DNA from: Armatimonadota bacterium
GTDB lineage: Bacteria; Armatimonadota; Hebobacteria; CAIYQO01
NCBI GenBank assembly: GCA_029553475.1
Contig: JAKPKV010000030.1
Coordinates: 62,001-126,000 of the forward strand
DNA length: 64,000 bases
Direction: 5' to 3'
The notes under the pieces were generated by a model. That model did no database searches. It saw only the letters and a program-made list of their open reading frames with translations, and had not been told where the DNA came from. Position numbers and translations under genes: made by a program. Below are positions 18,528-25,945 of the stretch, one piece after another. The first letter of the stretch is position 1. Each line of letters opens with the position of its first letter.

Positions 18528-19721
18528 TTACGGTCCTGGCGAGAGAGCAACGCAACGGAACCCATTGTAGTTCCAGTAGTAGTCAGTGTAGTTGAGGAAG
18601 CGGCCCGCGCCGCGGCAGCCGCTCTCGATGTAGATGTACCACGAGCCGCCCCGCAGCACACGGAAGGTCCCCGTCGCCGGGCCGGTGGGGTTGCGCGCAG
18701 GCGCGGTTTTGTAGTACTCGGACTGATACCAGTCCGCGCACCACTCCCAGACGTTCCCGGCCATATCGTGCGCCCCGCACCAGCTTACGCCCGCCGGAAA
18801 ACTCCCCACCGGCCAGGTGCTGATGCCCTTGCTGGATGAGTTATAATAGTTCGCGCACTTCGCCTGGTCCCAGGCGTTCCCCCACGGATAGATGCGCCCG
18901 TCCGTCCCCCGCGCCGCCTTCTCCCATTGCGCTTCCGTCGGCAACTGTACGCCCGCCCAGGCGGCGTAGGCTGTCGCGTCGCGCCAGGTCACGTTCACGA
19001 TGGGGTGGTTTTGCAGCGCCGGGTCCGTCCAGCCGCCCTTTCCCGCCCAACTCCGGCCGGAGGGGAAGCGCGGCAGCGCCCGCCCCGTGGCCGCGCAGAA
19101 CGCGCGGTACTGCGCCACCGTCACTTCATATTTATACATCCAGTAGCCATCCAGGTAGACGCGGCGCTGGGGCTTCTCGTCGGAACCGGCGTATTTGTCC
19201 GCATCCGTGCTCCCCATCAGGAACTCGCCCGCCGGCACCCAGACCATCGCGGCGCCATCCTTTGGGTTGACCTGTTCCGCGCGTATCAATGTCGGTTCCG
19301 CCAGCAGGATGCTGGTCTGAAAGCGGAAAGTCAGCGTCTTCGCCCCGGTCAGCGCCAGGTCCACCGCCTGCGGCGCCTCCCCGCTGCGCTTCGTGATCTC
19401 CACCTTTTTCACGCCGTCCACTTCGATGGTGAGGCTGCCCGCGTGCTGCGCCCAGCGGTCACTGAGGCCCACCATCGCCGTGAAGCGCTCCCAGCCGGCC
19501 ACGTCGAAGGTGATGGAGCCTTGCACACGCGCGCCCTCGGCGTTCTGCAGGTAGGCGTAGCTCCGGTAGGTCTTGCCGTCCATCTCCACCGCCTCGGCGG
19601 CATAATGCCAGGCGTGGCCCGCGGATGTGGCGGTGACCTTCACCGCGCCGTCGAGCGGCTGCTCAACCGCGCGGGCGGCGAGGCCGATGAGCACCAGCAG
19701 TATTCCGAGATATCGCGGCAT
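18528..19721 (-). CDS. Secreted FGE/SUMF1-fold protein with N-terminal NPCBM-like domain
   Basis: The 397-residue protein has a signal peptide (MPRYLGILLVLIGLAARA), an NPCBM-like beta-sandwich (about 25-140; YRSYAYLQNAEGARVQGSI, RFTAMVGLSD) that usually binds sugar, then an FGE-sulfatase fold (about 150-395; VPAGEFLMGSTDADKYAG, LPTEAQWEKAARG, MAGNVWEWCADW, FRVLRGGSW, GFRCV). True formylglycine-generating enzymes need a Cys pair in the RGGSxxCxxxxC region; here that stretch reads RGGSWYIYIESGCRG, so sulfatase activation is unlikely. This is probably a binding or structural member, common in large-secretome bacteria. AAAGGAGGAGACC before the ATG is a strong ribosome site. A TATAAT box lies about 65 nt upstream. 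Confidence 0.88.
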   Translation of the reverse strand: MPRYLGILLVLIGLAARAVEQPLDGAVKVTATSAGHAWHYAAEAVEMDGKTYRSYAYLQNAEGARVQGSITFDVAGWERFTAMVGLSDRWAQHAGSLTIEVDGVKKVEITKRSGEAPQAVDLALTGAKTLTFRFQTSILLAEPTLIRAEQVNPKDGAAMVWVPAGEFLMGSTDADKYAGSDEKPQRRVYLDGYWMYKYEVTVAQYRAFCAATGRALPRFPSGRSWAGKGGWTDPALQNHPIVNVTWRDATAYAAWAGVQLPTEAQWEKAARGTDGRIYPWGNAWDQAKCANYYNSSSKGISTWPVGSFPAGVSWCGAHDMAGNVWEWCADWYQSEYYKTAPARNPTGPATGTFRVLRGGSWYIYIESGCRGAGRFLNYTDYYWNYNGFRCVALSPGP

Positions 19722-19786
19722 GGTCTCCTCCTTTATCCGAGCGCGGAAGGGCCAAACTCCGCATGGCAGGGCTTGTGTCGGCCTAT

Positions 19787-19792
19787 ATTATA
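19787..19792 (-). promoter_or_regulatory. -10 box of the FGE-like gene
   Basis: TATAAT on the minus strand, 65 nt before the start codon at 19721. No good -35 is visible at the normal spacing, as for several other promoters in this window. Confidence 0.4.
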
Positions 19793-19913
19793 GTGGTCGT
19801 TCGCCGCCGGCCGGCGCTCTCCTGCCTGGTATTACTACCGTACCTGACTCCGCCCACCCTCCAGCAGGGGGGCGGAGGGCGGAGGACGAGGAGTATGAGA
19901 CCGATAGGCGCAA

Positions 19914-22133
19914 CTACGCTTCCCCCATCGCCGCGTACAGCGGGGTATGGTAGGCCGCCGTCACCGTGTCCAGCGGCAGATTGACCTGTTGCGCGCCATC
20001 CACTAGGATGGTGACGCGGTCGCCGCCGACGGAGCCGATGAGGTGAAAATCGGCGCCCATTTCTTCGGCCAGCGCGGCCAGGGCATGGGTCTGCCGCTGA
20101 TCGAACGAGATGACGATGCGCGACTGTGACTCCGCGAACAGCGCCATGTCGGCGCGGCCCTCCACGCTGGTGAGCGCGACGGAGACGCCGAGATTCCCGG
20201 CGATGGCGGATTCCGCCAGCGTCACCGCCAGCCCGCCTTCCGCGCAGTCGTGCGCGCTGGCCACCAGCCCGCGGCGTATCGCCTCCAGCACGACATGCTG
20301 CACCGCCACTTCCGCGTTCAAATCCAGCGCCGGCGGCATGCCCGCTTCCAGGCCATGCTGCACCGCCAGGTACTCGCTGCCGCCCAGCTCCGGCCGGGTG
20401 ACACCCACCAGCGCCACCTGATGCCCGCTCTGCTTGAAGCCCATCGTGCAGTGCTGATCAATCCGCTGGAGCACGCCCACCATGCCGATGGTCGGCGTCG
20501 GGAACACGGCCGCGTCCGGCCCTTCGTTGTACAGGCTCACGTTGCCGCTCACCACCGGCACCTTCAGCGCCGTACAGGCCGCGGCGATGCCTTCCACCGC
20601 GCGCTTGAGCTGCCAGAAGCGATCCGGCTTCTCCGGATTGCCAAAATTGAGGCAGTCGGTCACCGCCGCCGGGTCGGCGCCCACGCACACCAGGTTGCGC
20701 GCGGCTTCCGCCACGGCGATCTGCGCGCCGAGGTAGGGATCGAGGTAGCAGTAGCGGCTGTTGCAGTCCGCGGTCAAGCCCAGTCCCAGCTCGGAGCCTT
20801 TGATGCGGATGACCGCCGCGTCGCCGGCGCCCGGCGGCACGGTGGTGTTGGTCTGCACCATGTGGTCGTACTGCTCGAAGGCCCAGCGCTTGCTGGCGAT
20901 ATTCGGCGAGGAGAGCAGCGCCAGCAGCGCGGCATTGCCGTCAGCCACGTCCGGCAGCGCCGAGAGATCGGTCTGCTGCAGCGGCGCCAGCCACGCCGGC
21001 TCTTCAGCGGGCAGGTGGTAGACCGGCGCGGCGGCCAGCGAGGCGCACGGCACCTCGGCGACGATCTCGCCGCTGAAGCGCACGCGCATCACCGGCTCCG
21101 CGATCACCGCGCCGATATTCTCGGCAATCAGCCCCCACTTTTCGAAGATCGCCTCGACCTCCGCCTCGCGGCCGTGCTCCACCACCACCAGCATGCGCTC
21201 CTGGGACTCGGACATCATGATTTCCCAGGGTTCCATACCTTTCTCGCGCATCGGCACCTTCGCCAGGTCCACGTCCATGCCCACCCCGCCGGCGGCGGCC
21301 ATCTCCGCGGTGGAGCAGGTGATGCCGGCGGCGCCCATGTCCTTGATGGCCACCACCGCGCCGGACGCCAGCATCTCCAGCGTCGCCTCGATGAGGCACT
21401 TTTCGGTGAACGGGTCGCCAATCTGCACCGTCGGACGCTTCTGGTCGTCTTCGCTGAATTCGTGGCTGGCGAGGATGGAGCAGCCGCCGATGCCATCGCG
21501 GCCGGTGCGATTGCCCACCACGTAGACGGGGTTCCCCACCCCCCTGGCCTTCGAGGTGGCAAGCTGCCCCTCGCGGGCGATGCCCACGCACATCACGTTC
21601 ACCAGGCAGTTATCGCGGTAGGACTGATGAAAATATATCTCGCCGCCCACCGTCGGCACGCCCACGCAGTTGCCGTAGAACTGGATGCCGTCCACCACGC
21701 CCTGCAGCAGGTGCTTGCCGAGATCGGTGTCCAGCTCGCCGAAGCGCAGCGAGTCGAGCAGCGCCACCGGCCGCGCGCCCATGGTGAAGATATCGCGGAT
21801 GATGCCGCCGATGCCGGTGGCCGCGCCCTGCTTCGGCTCCACCTGCGAGGGGTGGTTGTGGCTTTCCATCTTGAAGACGACGTAGAGCCCGTCGCCGATG
21901 GCGATGCCGCCGGCGTCCTCTTCCGCGATGGTCGGGTATTTGCCGGCCTTGGGCAGCATGCGCAGCAGCGGCCGGCTGCGCGGATAGCCGCAGTGCTCCG
22001 ACCACTCCACCGAATACATCGCCAGCTCGGTGCCGGTCGGCTCGCGGCCGAGGATCTCCAGCACGTTCCGATATTCCTGCTCATTCATGCCCAACTCGAG
22101 GGCCTGCGTCAACCGTGAGACTTCAACAGACAT
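19914..22133 (-). CDS. purL: Phosphoribosylformylglycinamidine synthase subunit PurL
   Basis: The synthetase subunit converts FGAR to FGAM with ATP and ammonia, step four of purine synthesis. At 739 residues it is the small PurL, which needs PurS and PurQ, and both are encoded just upstream. Signatures include YSVEWSEHCGYPRSRPLLR near residue 40, KMESHNHPSQVEP, GGIIRD and the C-terminal half ITCSTAEMA and SGNVSLYNE. The start at 22133 fits the family N terminus (MNEQEYRNVLEILGREPT follows 14 residues in). The purQ-purL gap of about 240 nt holds a small membrane-protein gene. The cluster reads as one operon. Confidence 0.97.
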   Translation of the reverse strand: MSVEVSRLTQALELGMNEQEYRNVLEILGREPTGTELAMYSVEWSEHCGYPRSRPLLRMLPKAGKYPTIAEEDAGGIAIGDGLYVVFKMESHNHPSQVEPKQGAATGIGGIIRDIFTMGARPVALLDSLRFGELDTDLGKHLLQGVVDGIQFYGNCVGVPTVGGEIYFHQSYRDNCLVNVMCVGIAREGQLATSKARGVGNPVYVVGNRTGRDGIGGCSILASHEFSEDDQKRPTVQIGDPFTEKCLIEATLEMLASGAVVAIKDMGAAGITCSTAEMAAAGGVGMDVDLAKVPMREKGMEPWEIMMSESQERMLVVVEHGREAEVEAIFEKWGLIAENIGAVIAEPVMRVRFSGEIVAEVPCASLAAAPVYHLPAEEPAWLAPLQQTDLSALPDVADGNAALLALLSSPNIASKRWAFEQYDHMVQTNTTVPPGAGDAAVIRIKGSELGLGLTADCNSRYCYLDPYLGAQIAVAEAARNLVCVGADPAAVTDCLNFGNPEKPDRFWQLKRAVEGIAAACTALKVPVVSGNVSLYNEGPDAAVFPTPTIGMVGVLQRIDQHCTMGFKQSGHQVALVGVTRPELGGSEYLAVQHGLEAGMPPALDLNAEVAVQHVVLEAIRRGLVASAHDCAEGGLAVTLAESAIAGNLGVSVALTSVEGRADMALFAESQSRIVISFDQRQTHALAALAEEMGADFHLIGSVGGDRVTILVDGAQQVNLPLDTVTAAYHTPLYAAMGEA

Positions 22134-22213
22134 GGACTCTGCCTCCGCATTTACTGCTTTCAGGAGTGATTGGCATTGCTGCGAACGTCAATAGACGCTC
22201 GCGATCAACGAGA

Positions 22214-22366
22214 TCAGCCATCCCTGGGCTTTTCTCGCGCGTCCCGCTCCCGCCGGCGCGCGTACGACGTCGCCCAGCCGGCCAGCAGGAGGATGGCGAC
22301 CACCACGGCGGTGAGCACGATGATCTCCCAGCGATCAAACTGCGGCGGCGGGGCGGTTGGTTCCAT
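22214..22366 (-). CDS. 50-residue single-pass membrane protein inside the purine operon
   Basis: A small gene between purQ and purL. It starts 10 nt after the purQ stop, with AAGGAG overlapping that stop and 6 nt before the ATG, and ends about 80 nt before purL. The product has a proline-rich N terminus (MEPTAPPPQFDRWE), one membrane helix (IIVLTAVVVAILLLAGWA) and a very basic tail (SYARRRERDAREK), so the C terminus should face the cytoplasm. Position, ribosome site and a classical helix-plus-positive-tail design argue that it is real. I know no named family. It might tether or regulate the PurSQL complex, but this is speculation. Confidence 0.7.
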   Translation of the reverse strand: MEPTAPPPQFDRWEIIVLTAVVVAILLLAGWATSYARRRERDAREKPRDG

Positions 22367-22375
22367 GCGTGCTCC

Positions 22376-23086
22376 TTACCGGCGGCTGATGGACCTCAGC
22401 AGCAGGCTTTCCACCAGCCCTTTGAAGAGCTTCTTGCCGTCGGTGCCGCCGGTCAGGCGATCGCAGCGGCGCTCCGGGTGCGGCATCAGGCCGAGGACGT
22501 TGCCGCCCGCGTTGCAGATGCCGGCGATGTTGTGCAGCGAGCCGTTCGGATTCGCCTCCGCCGTCACCTGGCCGTCGGGCGTGCAATAGCGGAAGACCAC
22601 CTGGCCCTCCCCTTCGATGCGCGCCAGCGTCTCCGGGTCGGCGAAGAAGCGGCCCTCGCCGTGCGCGATGGGGAAATCCACCACCTGCCGCGGCGCGTAG
22701 AAGTGCGTGAAGGGCAGGTCGGTACGCTCAACGCGCAGCGGCTGCGGCGTGCAGACGAATTTCAGGCAGTCGTTGCGGTAGAGCGCGCCGGGCAGCAACC
22801 CCGCCTCGGTGAGCACCTGAAACCCATTGCAGATGCCGATGACGAAGCGCCCGACGGCGGCATGGCGCACGATTTCCCCCATCACCGGCGAGAAGCGCGC
22901 CACCGCGCCGCAGCGCAGGTAGTCGCCGTAGGAGAAACCGCCGGGCAGCACGATGCAGTCTATATCGCTGATGCCCGTCTCCTCATGCCAGACGTAGCGC
23001 ACCTCCTGCCGGGTGACGGCGAGGATGGCGTCGTGGCAGTCGGCGTCGCAGTTGGAGCCGGGGAAGATCACCACGCCGAATTTCAT
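22376..23086 (-). CDS. purQ: Phosphoribosylformylglycinamidine synthase subunit PurQ
   Basis: The class I glutamine amidotransferase subunit hydrolyses glutamine and passes ammonia to PurL. The 236-residue protein starts MKFGVVIFPGSNCDAD, a standard PurQ N terminus. Nucleophile Cys86 lies in GICNGFQVL, the oxyanion/glycine loop in LPGGFSYGDYLR, and the His/Glu of the triad in GLMPHPER. An upstream extension of the frame to 23200 overlaps purS and is not real. The ATG overlaps the purS stop in an ATGA, so the two are translationally coupled. Confidence 0.97.
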   Translation of the reverse strand: MKFGVVIFPGSNCDADCHDAILAVTRQEVRYVWHEETGISDIDCIVLPGGFSYGDYLRCGAVARFSPVMGEIVRHAAVGRFVIGICNGFQVLTEAGLLPGALYRNDCLKFVCTPQPLRVERTDLPFTHFYAPRQVVDFPIAHGEGRFFADPETLARIEGEGQVVFRYCTPDGQVTAEANPNGSLHNIAGICNAGGNVLGLMPHPERRCDRLTGGTDGKKLFKGLVESLLLRSISRR

Positions 23087-23352
23087 GCCGGGCACTCCTT
23101 CTCCGCCTCGACCACCTGCACCGCGAATTGCTCGATGATCGGATTCGCGAGCAGCTCCCGGCACATCTCCTCGGCCGCCGCGCGCGCGCGGTCGGCGCAC
23201 TGCGCCTCGATCTCCAGGGTGATGAACTTGCCGATGCGCACCTTGCGCACGCCGTCATGCCCCATCTTCTGGAGCGCGCGCTCGATGGTGGAGCCCTGGG
23301 CATCCATCACCGTCGGTTTCAGGGTAATCTCAACCTGCACGTGGAACAGCAC
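23083..23352 (-). CDS. purS: Phosphoribosylformylglycinamidine synthase subunit PurS
   Basis: PurS is the small structural subunit that docks PurQ on PurL. The 89-residue protein fits the family (about 80-90) and shows its pattern: VQVEITLKPTVMDAQGSTIE and VRKVRIGKFITLEIE. The start is GTG, preceded by AAAGGGGAA at good distance. It overlaps purQ by 4 nt and lies 27 nt after the LiaF-like gene, so transcription probably comes from further upstream. Confidence 0.95.
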   Translation of the reverse strand: MLFHVQVEITLKPTVMDAQGSTIERALQKMGHDGVRKVRIGKFITLEIEAQCADRARAAAEEMCRELLANPIIEQFAVQVVEAEKECPA

Positions 23353-23379
23353 GAACGTTCCCCTTTCTGGGAAGAGTCT

Positions 23380-24069
23380 TCAGTTTTTCAGCTCGATCGC
23401 GGCCATCGTGACCGCCGCGTTGATCGTCAGCATCGGCGCGCCGCTCGTCGCGTTGGCCGTCGAATTTTCCACCGCGCCCAACGTCGTGTGACCGTGCACG
23501 GCGATGGCCCAGTCGCACGGCAACAGAATTTCCACGCCGCCGAACAGCGCGCGCACGTTCAGCACCGCCCCCTCCGGCGCGAGCGTCGCGTCGCGCAAAT
23601 CGAGCGTGAGCGCGCCGAAGCCGACGTCGAGGTCGCCGCCGCGGAACGCGGCTGCCGTGTTGCGCGCCTCCAGGGCGCCGAATGTCACGGCGTATCGCAC
23701 GGACGCCTCGCCGGATTCCTTCCGCGCCGCGGCCGCCCCGCGCCGGGTCGCGGCGGGGCGACCGCGCGGCAGCAGCAGGCGCACGCCGACCGCCACCAGC
23801 GCGGCCGCGCCGGCAATCGGCCAGAAATAGCGCGCGAAATCCGGCAGCAGCCGGCTCAACAGCAGCAGCACGCCGATGACCGTCACCAGCAGCGGCCACC
23901 ATGGATGCCGAACATTCTTCGCCAGCCAGTTCAGCCCCAGCACCACGATGATGAGCGGCCACCAGACGCGCAGCGCGGCGGGAAAATCGGCGATCACGCC
24001 GAGCGTATCCAGCAGGTAGCCCGCGCCGACGACGATGAGCAGCAGTCCCAGCAGCACGCGTCCCGACAT
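23380..24069 (-). CDS. LiaF-like membrane protein
   Basis: The 229-residue protein has an N-terminal block of four hydrophobic segments (roughly 4-24, 30-48, 56-75, 84-102), including LLGLLLIVVGAGYLL and WWPLIIVVLGLNWL, which are typical of LiaF/DUF5668-type proteins. A soluble C-terminal beta-helix-like domain follows (about 125-229; DVGFGALTLDLRDATL, VRALFGGVEILLP), the LiaF C-terminal type found in cell-wall stress sensors. GGGGAGGATCGCC gives a strong ribosome site. The gene leads straight into purS with a 27-nt gap, an odd partner for purine genes. No LiaRS-like two-component genes are in the window, so a stress-sensing role is uncertain. Confidence 0.85.
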   Translation of the reverse strand: MSGRVLLGLLLIVVGAGYLLDTLGVIADFPAALRVWWPLIIVVLGLNWLAKNVRHPWWPLLVTVIGVLLLLSRLLPDFARYFWPIAGAAALVAVGVRLLLPRGRPAATRRGAAAARKESGEASVRYAVTFGALEARNTAAAFRGGDLDVGFGALTLDLRDATLAPEGAVLNVRALFGGVEILLPCDWAIAVHGHTTLGAVENSTANATSGAPMLTINAAVTMAAIELKN

Positions 24070-24110
24070 GGCGATCCTCCCCGCGTATCGAACGGGCGGA
24101 GTACAACTCC

Positions 24111-24317
24111 GCGGCCCCGATGTCTGCGGAGTGCACGCTCTTTGACAAATAACTCCCGCTGTGCTCGGTATCCGGTTGGTCGGCCCTGTCCGGCCAGTCC
24201 GCGTAGGTGGACTTCGTTTCTCCAGCCCCGGATTTCAATCCGGGGGACGGAAGCCGACCGATGAACAGCCCACCAGAGCGGAAACACGTTGTCACAGAGC
24301 ATTAACTCCGCGGCCCC
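24111..24317 (+). repeat. Dispersed about 207-bp intergenic repeat, family B, copy 1
   Basis: This block matches 36266-36473 over its whole length with scattered differences. Both copies contain CTCCAGCCCCGGATTTCAAT, whose core CCCCGGAT-TTCA-ATCCGGGG is a perfect hairpin (24226-24245 here), and both end in an ACTCC(G/A)CGGCCCCAG-type motif. The motif GCGGAGTACAACTCCGCGGC flanks it at 24096 and 24325 and forms the arms of the 41.3-kb palindrome. It lies between purB and the LiaF-like gene. Confidence 0.75.
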
Positions 24318-24350
24318 AGTGTCTGCGGAGTACAACTCCGCGGCCCCGGT

Positions 24351-25715
24351 TTAGATACCCAATCTCCGGTAGAACACCTCAATGTGTTGCAGATGGCTGC
24401 GCCAATCGAAGGCGCGGTCAATGTCTTCGGGCGTCAGATAGCGCGCGAGCTCGGGATCGGCCTTCAGCGCGTCACGGTAATAGTGCTCCAGACCTTCCGC
24501 CGACAGCTCGTCTTGCTGAATCTTCTCCCAGGTCTCCATCGCGTGCGTCTGCACGGTGGTGTAGGCGGCGTCCTTGTCCATCCCCTTCTTCACCGCCGCC
24601 AGCATCACCGCCTCGCTGTTGAACAGGCCGCCGGTGGCGTACAGATTGCGCAGCATCCGCTTCTCGTAGACGCGCATGCCTTTCACCACGCCGGTGAATT
24701 TCTTCAGCATGTAGTCCATCAGCATGCAGGCGTCGGGGATGATGACGCGCTCCACCGAGGAGTGGGCGATATCGCGCTCGTGCCAGAGCGCCATGTTTTC
24801 CAGTGCCGGCACCGCGTAGCCGCGAATGAGGCGCGCCATGCCGCTGACGCGCTCGCTGACAATGGGGTTGCGCTTGTGCGGCATCGCCGAGGAGCCGCGC
24901 TGCCCGGCCTGGAAGGATTCTTCCACTTCCAGGATGTCGGTGCGCTGCAGGTTGCGCAGCTCGGTGGCGAACTGGTCCAGGCTGCCGGCCAGCACCGCCA
25001 GCGCGGTGAGGAACTCGGCGTGGCGGTCGCGCTGCAGCACCTGGGTGGCGGCGGGCGACGGCGTGAGCCCCAGATTCTCCGCGACGATCTCCTCCACCCG
25101 CGGGTCCACGTTGGCGAAGGTGCCCACCGCGCCGGAGATCTTGCAGACGGAGATGCCCTCGACCGCGCGCGCGAACGTGGCGCGACGGCGGCGCAGCTCC
25201 GCGAGCCACACGCACAGCTTCACCCCGAAGGTGATGGGCTCGGCGTGCACGCCGTGGCTGCGGCCCATCATGTAGGTCCACTTGTGCTCACGCGCGCGGG
25301 CGATGATGGCCGCTTCCAGCTCATCCAGGTCCATCAGCAAAATCGCGGCGGCGCGCTTCATCAGCAGGCAGAGGGCGGTGTCCTCGATATCGTAGGAGGT
25401 GACGCCGTAGTGCAGCCATTTTTTCTCGTCGCCCAGGTGCTCGTAGACCGCGTGCAGGAAGGCGATGAGGTCATGGCGGGTGCGCTGCTTCGCCTGCCCC
25501 TCCGCCTCTTGGCCGGGGGCTTCCCCCTCCAGCTCGATGGCGCGGTGGGCCTCCACCTTCGCATGCTCGCGCAGGGCAACCGCGGCCTCTTTCGGCACCA
25601 CGCCCAGCTCCGCCCAGGCTTCGGCGATCTGCAGCTCCACTTCCAGCCAGGTGTCGAACTTCGCCTGCGGCTCCCAGACGGCGCGCATTTCCGGATAGCT
25701 GTACCGTTCGATCAT
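24351..25715 (-). CDS. purB: Adenylosuccinate lyase
   Basis: PurB cleaves SAICAR in IMP synthesis and adenylosuccinate in AMP synthesis. The 454-residue length is normal. The lyase-family signature is GSSAMPHKRNPI; the substrate-binding motif GRSHGVHAEPITFG and the C-terminal LTPEDIDRAFDWRSHLQH also fit. The frame is open to 25868, but MIERYSYPEM at 25715 is the standard N terminus, preceded by GAGAAGGAA. A perfect 22-bp GC palindrome lies 15 nt before the start. It is upstream of the LiaF-purSQL genes on the same strand, with a repeat element in the 281-nt gap. Confidence 0.96.
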   Translation of the reverse strand: MIERYSYPEMRAVWEPQAKFDTWLEVELQIAEAWAELGVVPKEAAVALREHAKVEAHRAIELEGEAPGQEAEGQAKQRTRHDLIAFLHAVYEHLGDEKKWLHYGVTSYDIEDTALCLLMKRAAAILLMDLDELEAAIIARAREHKWTYMMGRSHGVHAEPITFGVKLCVWLAELRRRRATFARAVEGISVCKISGAVGTFANVDPRVEEIVAENLGLTPSPAATQVLQRDRHAEFLTALAVLAGSLDQFATELRNLQRTDILEVEESFQAGQRGSSAMPHKRNPIVSERVSGMARLIRGYAVPALENMALWHERDIAHSSVERVIIPDACMLMDYMLKKFTGVVKGMRVYEKRMLRNLYATGGLFNSEAVMLAAVKKGMDKDAAYTTVQTHAMETWEKIQQDELSAEGLEHYYRDALKADPELARYLTPEDIDRAFDWRSHLQHIEVFYRRLGI

Positions 25716-25729
25716 GTTCCTTCTCTTCC

Positions 25730-25751
25730 CCCCTCTCCCCGGGGAGAGGGG
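25730..25751. repeat. Perfect 22-bp palindrome in the purB leader
   Basis: CCCCTCTCCCC followed directly by GGGGAGAGGGG, with flanks CCAGGGGTGAGGG. It resembles the common C/G-run intergenic repeats at 7356 and 58137. In purB mRNA it would form a strong hairpin just before the ribosome site and could restrict translation. Confidence 0.55.
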
Positions 25752-25945
25752 CCAGGGGTGAGGGTGACGCAACGACTGCCCATCGCGGCGCCGGCATACG
25801 CCGTCGTACCTTGATGGGCAGTAGAGATGATCGGTCTCCCGTGCGTACCGCGTGACACGGCACCACAACTACAATAGTGGAATTCTCGCCGCGCAGGCAA
25901 GATTCCTCCTTGGAAGAAGGGATTGTTTCGCGGGAGGCGGGGGAG

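Noticed and set aside
18528-19721. Active formylglycine-generating enzyme
   Set aside because: The conserved cysteine pair is missing from the usual position, so the catalytic claim was dropped and only the fold kept.
20250-22118. 622-codon plus-strand frame opposite purL
   Set aside because: His/Arg/Gln-rich antisense shadow produced by GC-rich codons of purL; purL is unmistakable.
22123-22338. 71-codon minus-strand frame overlapping the small membrane protein
   Set aside because: It is in a different frame, rich in Ser/Arg/Trp shadow codons, without a ribosome site; the 50-residue frame has one.
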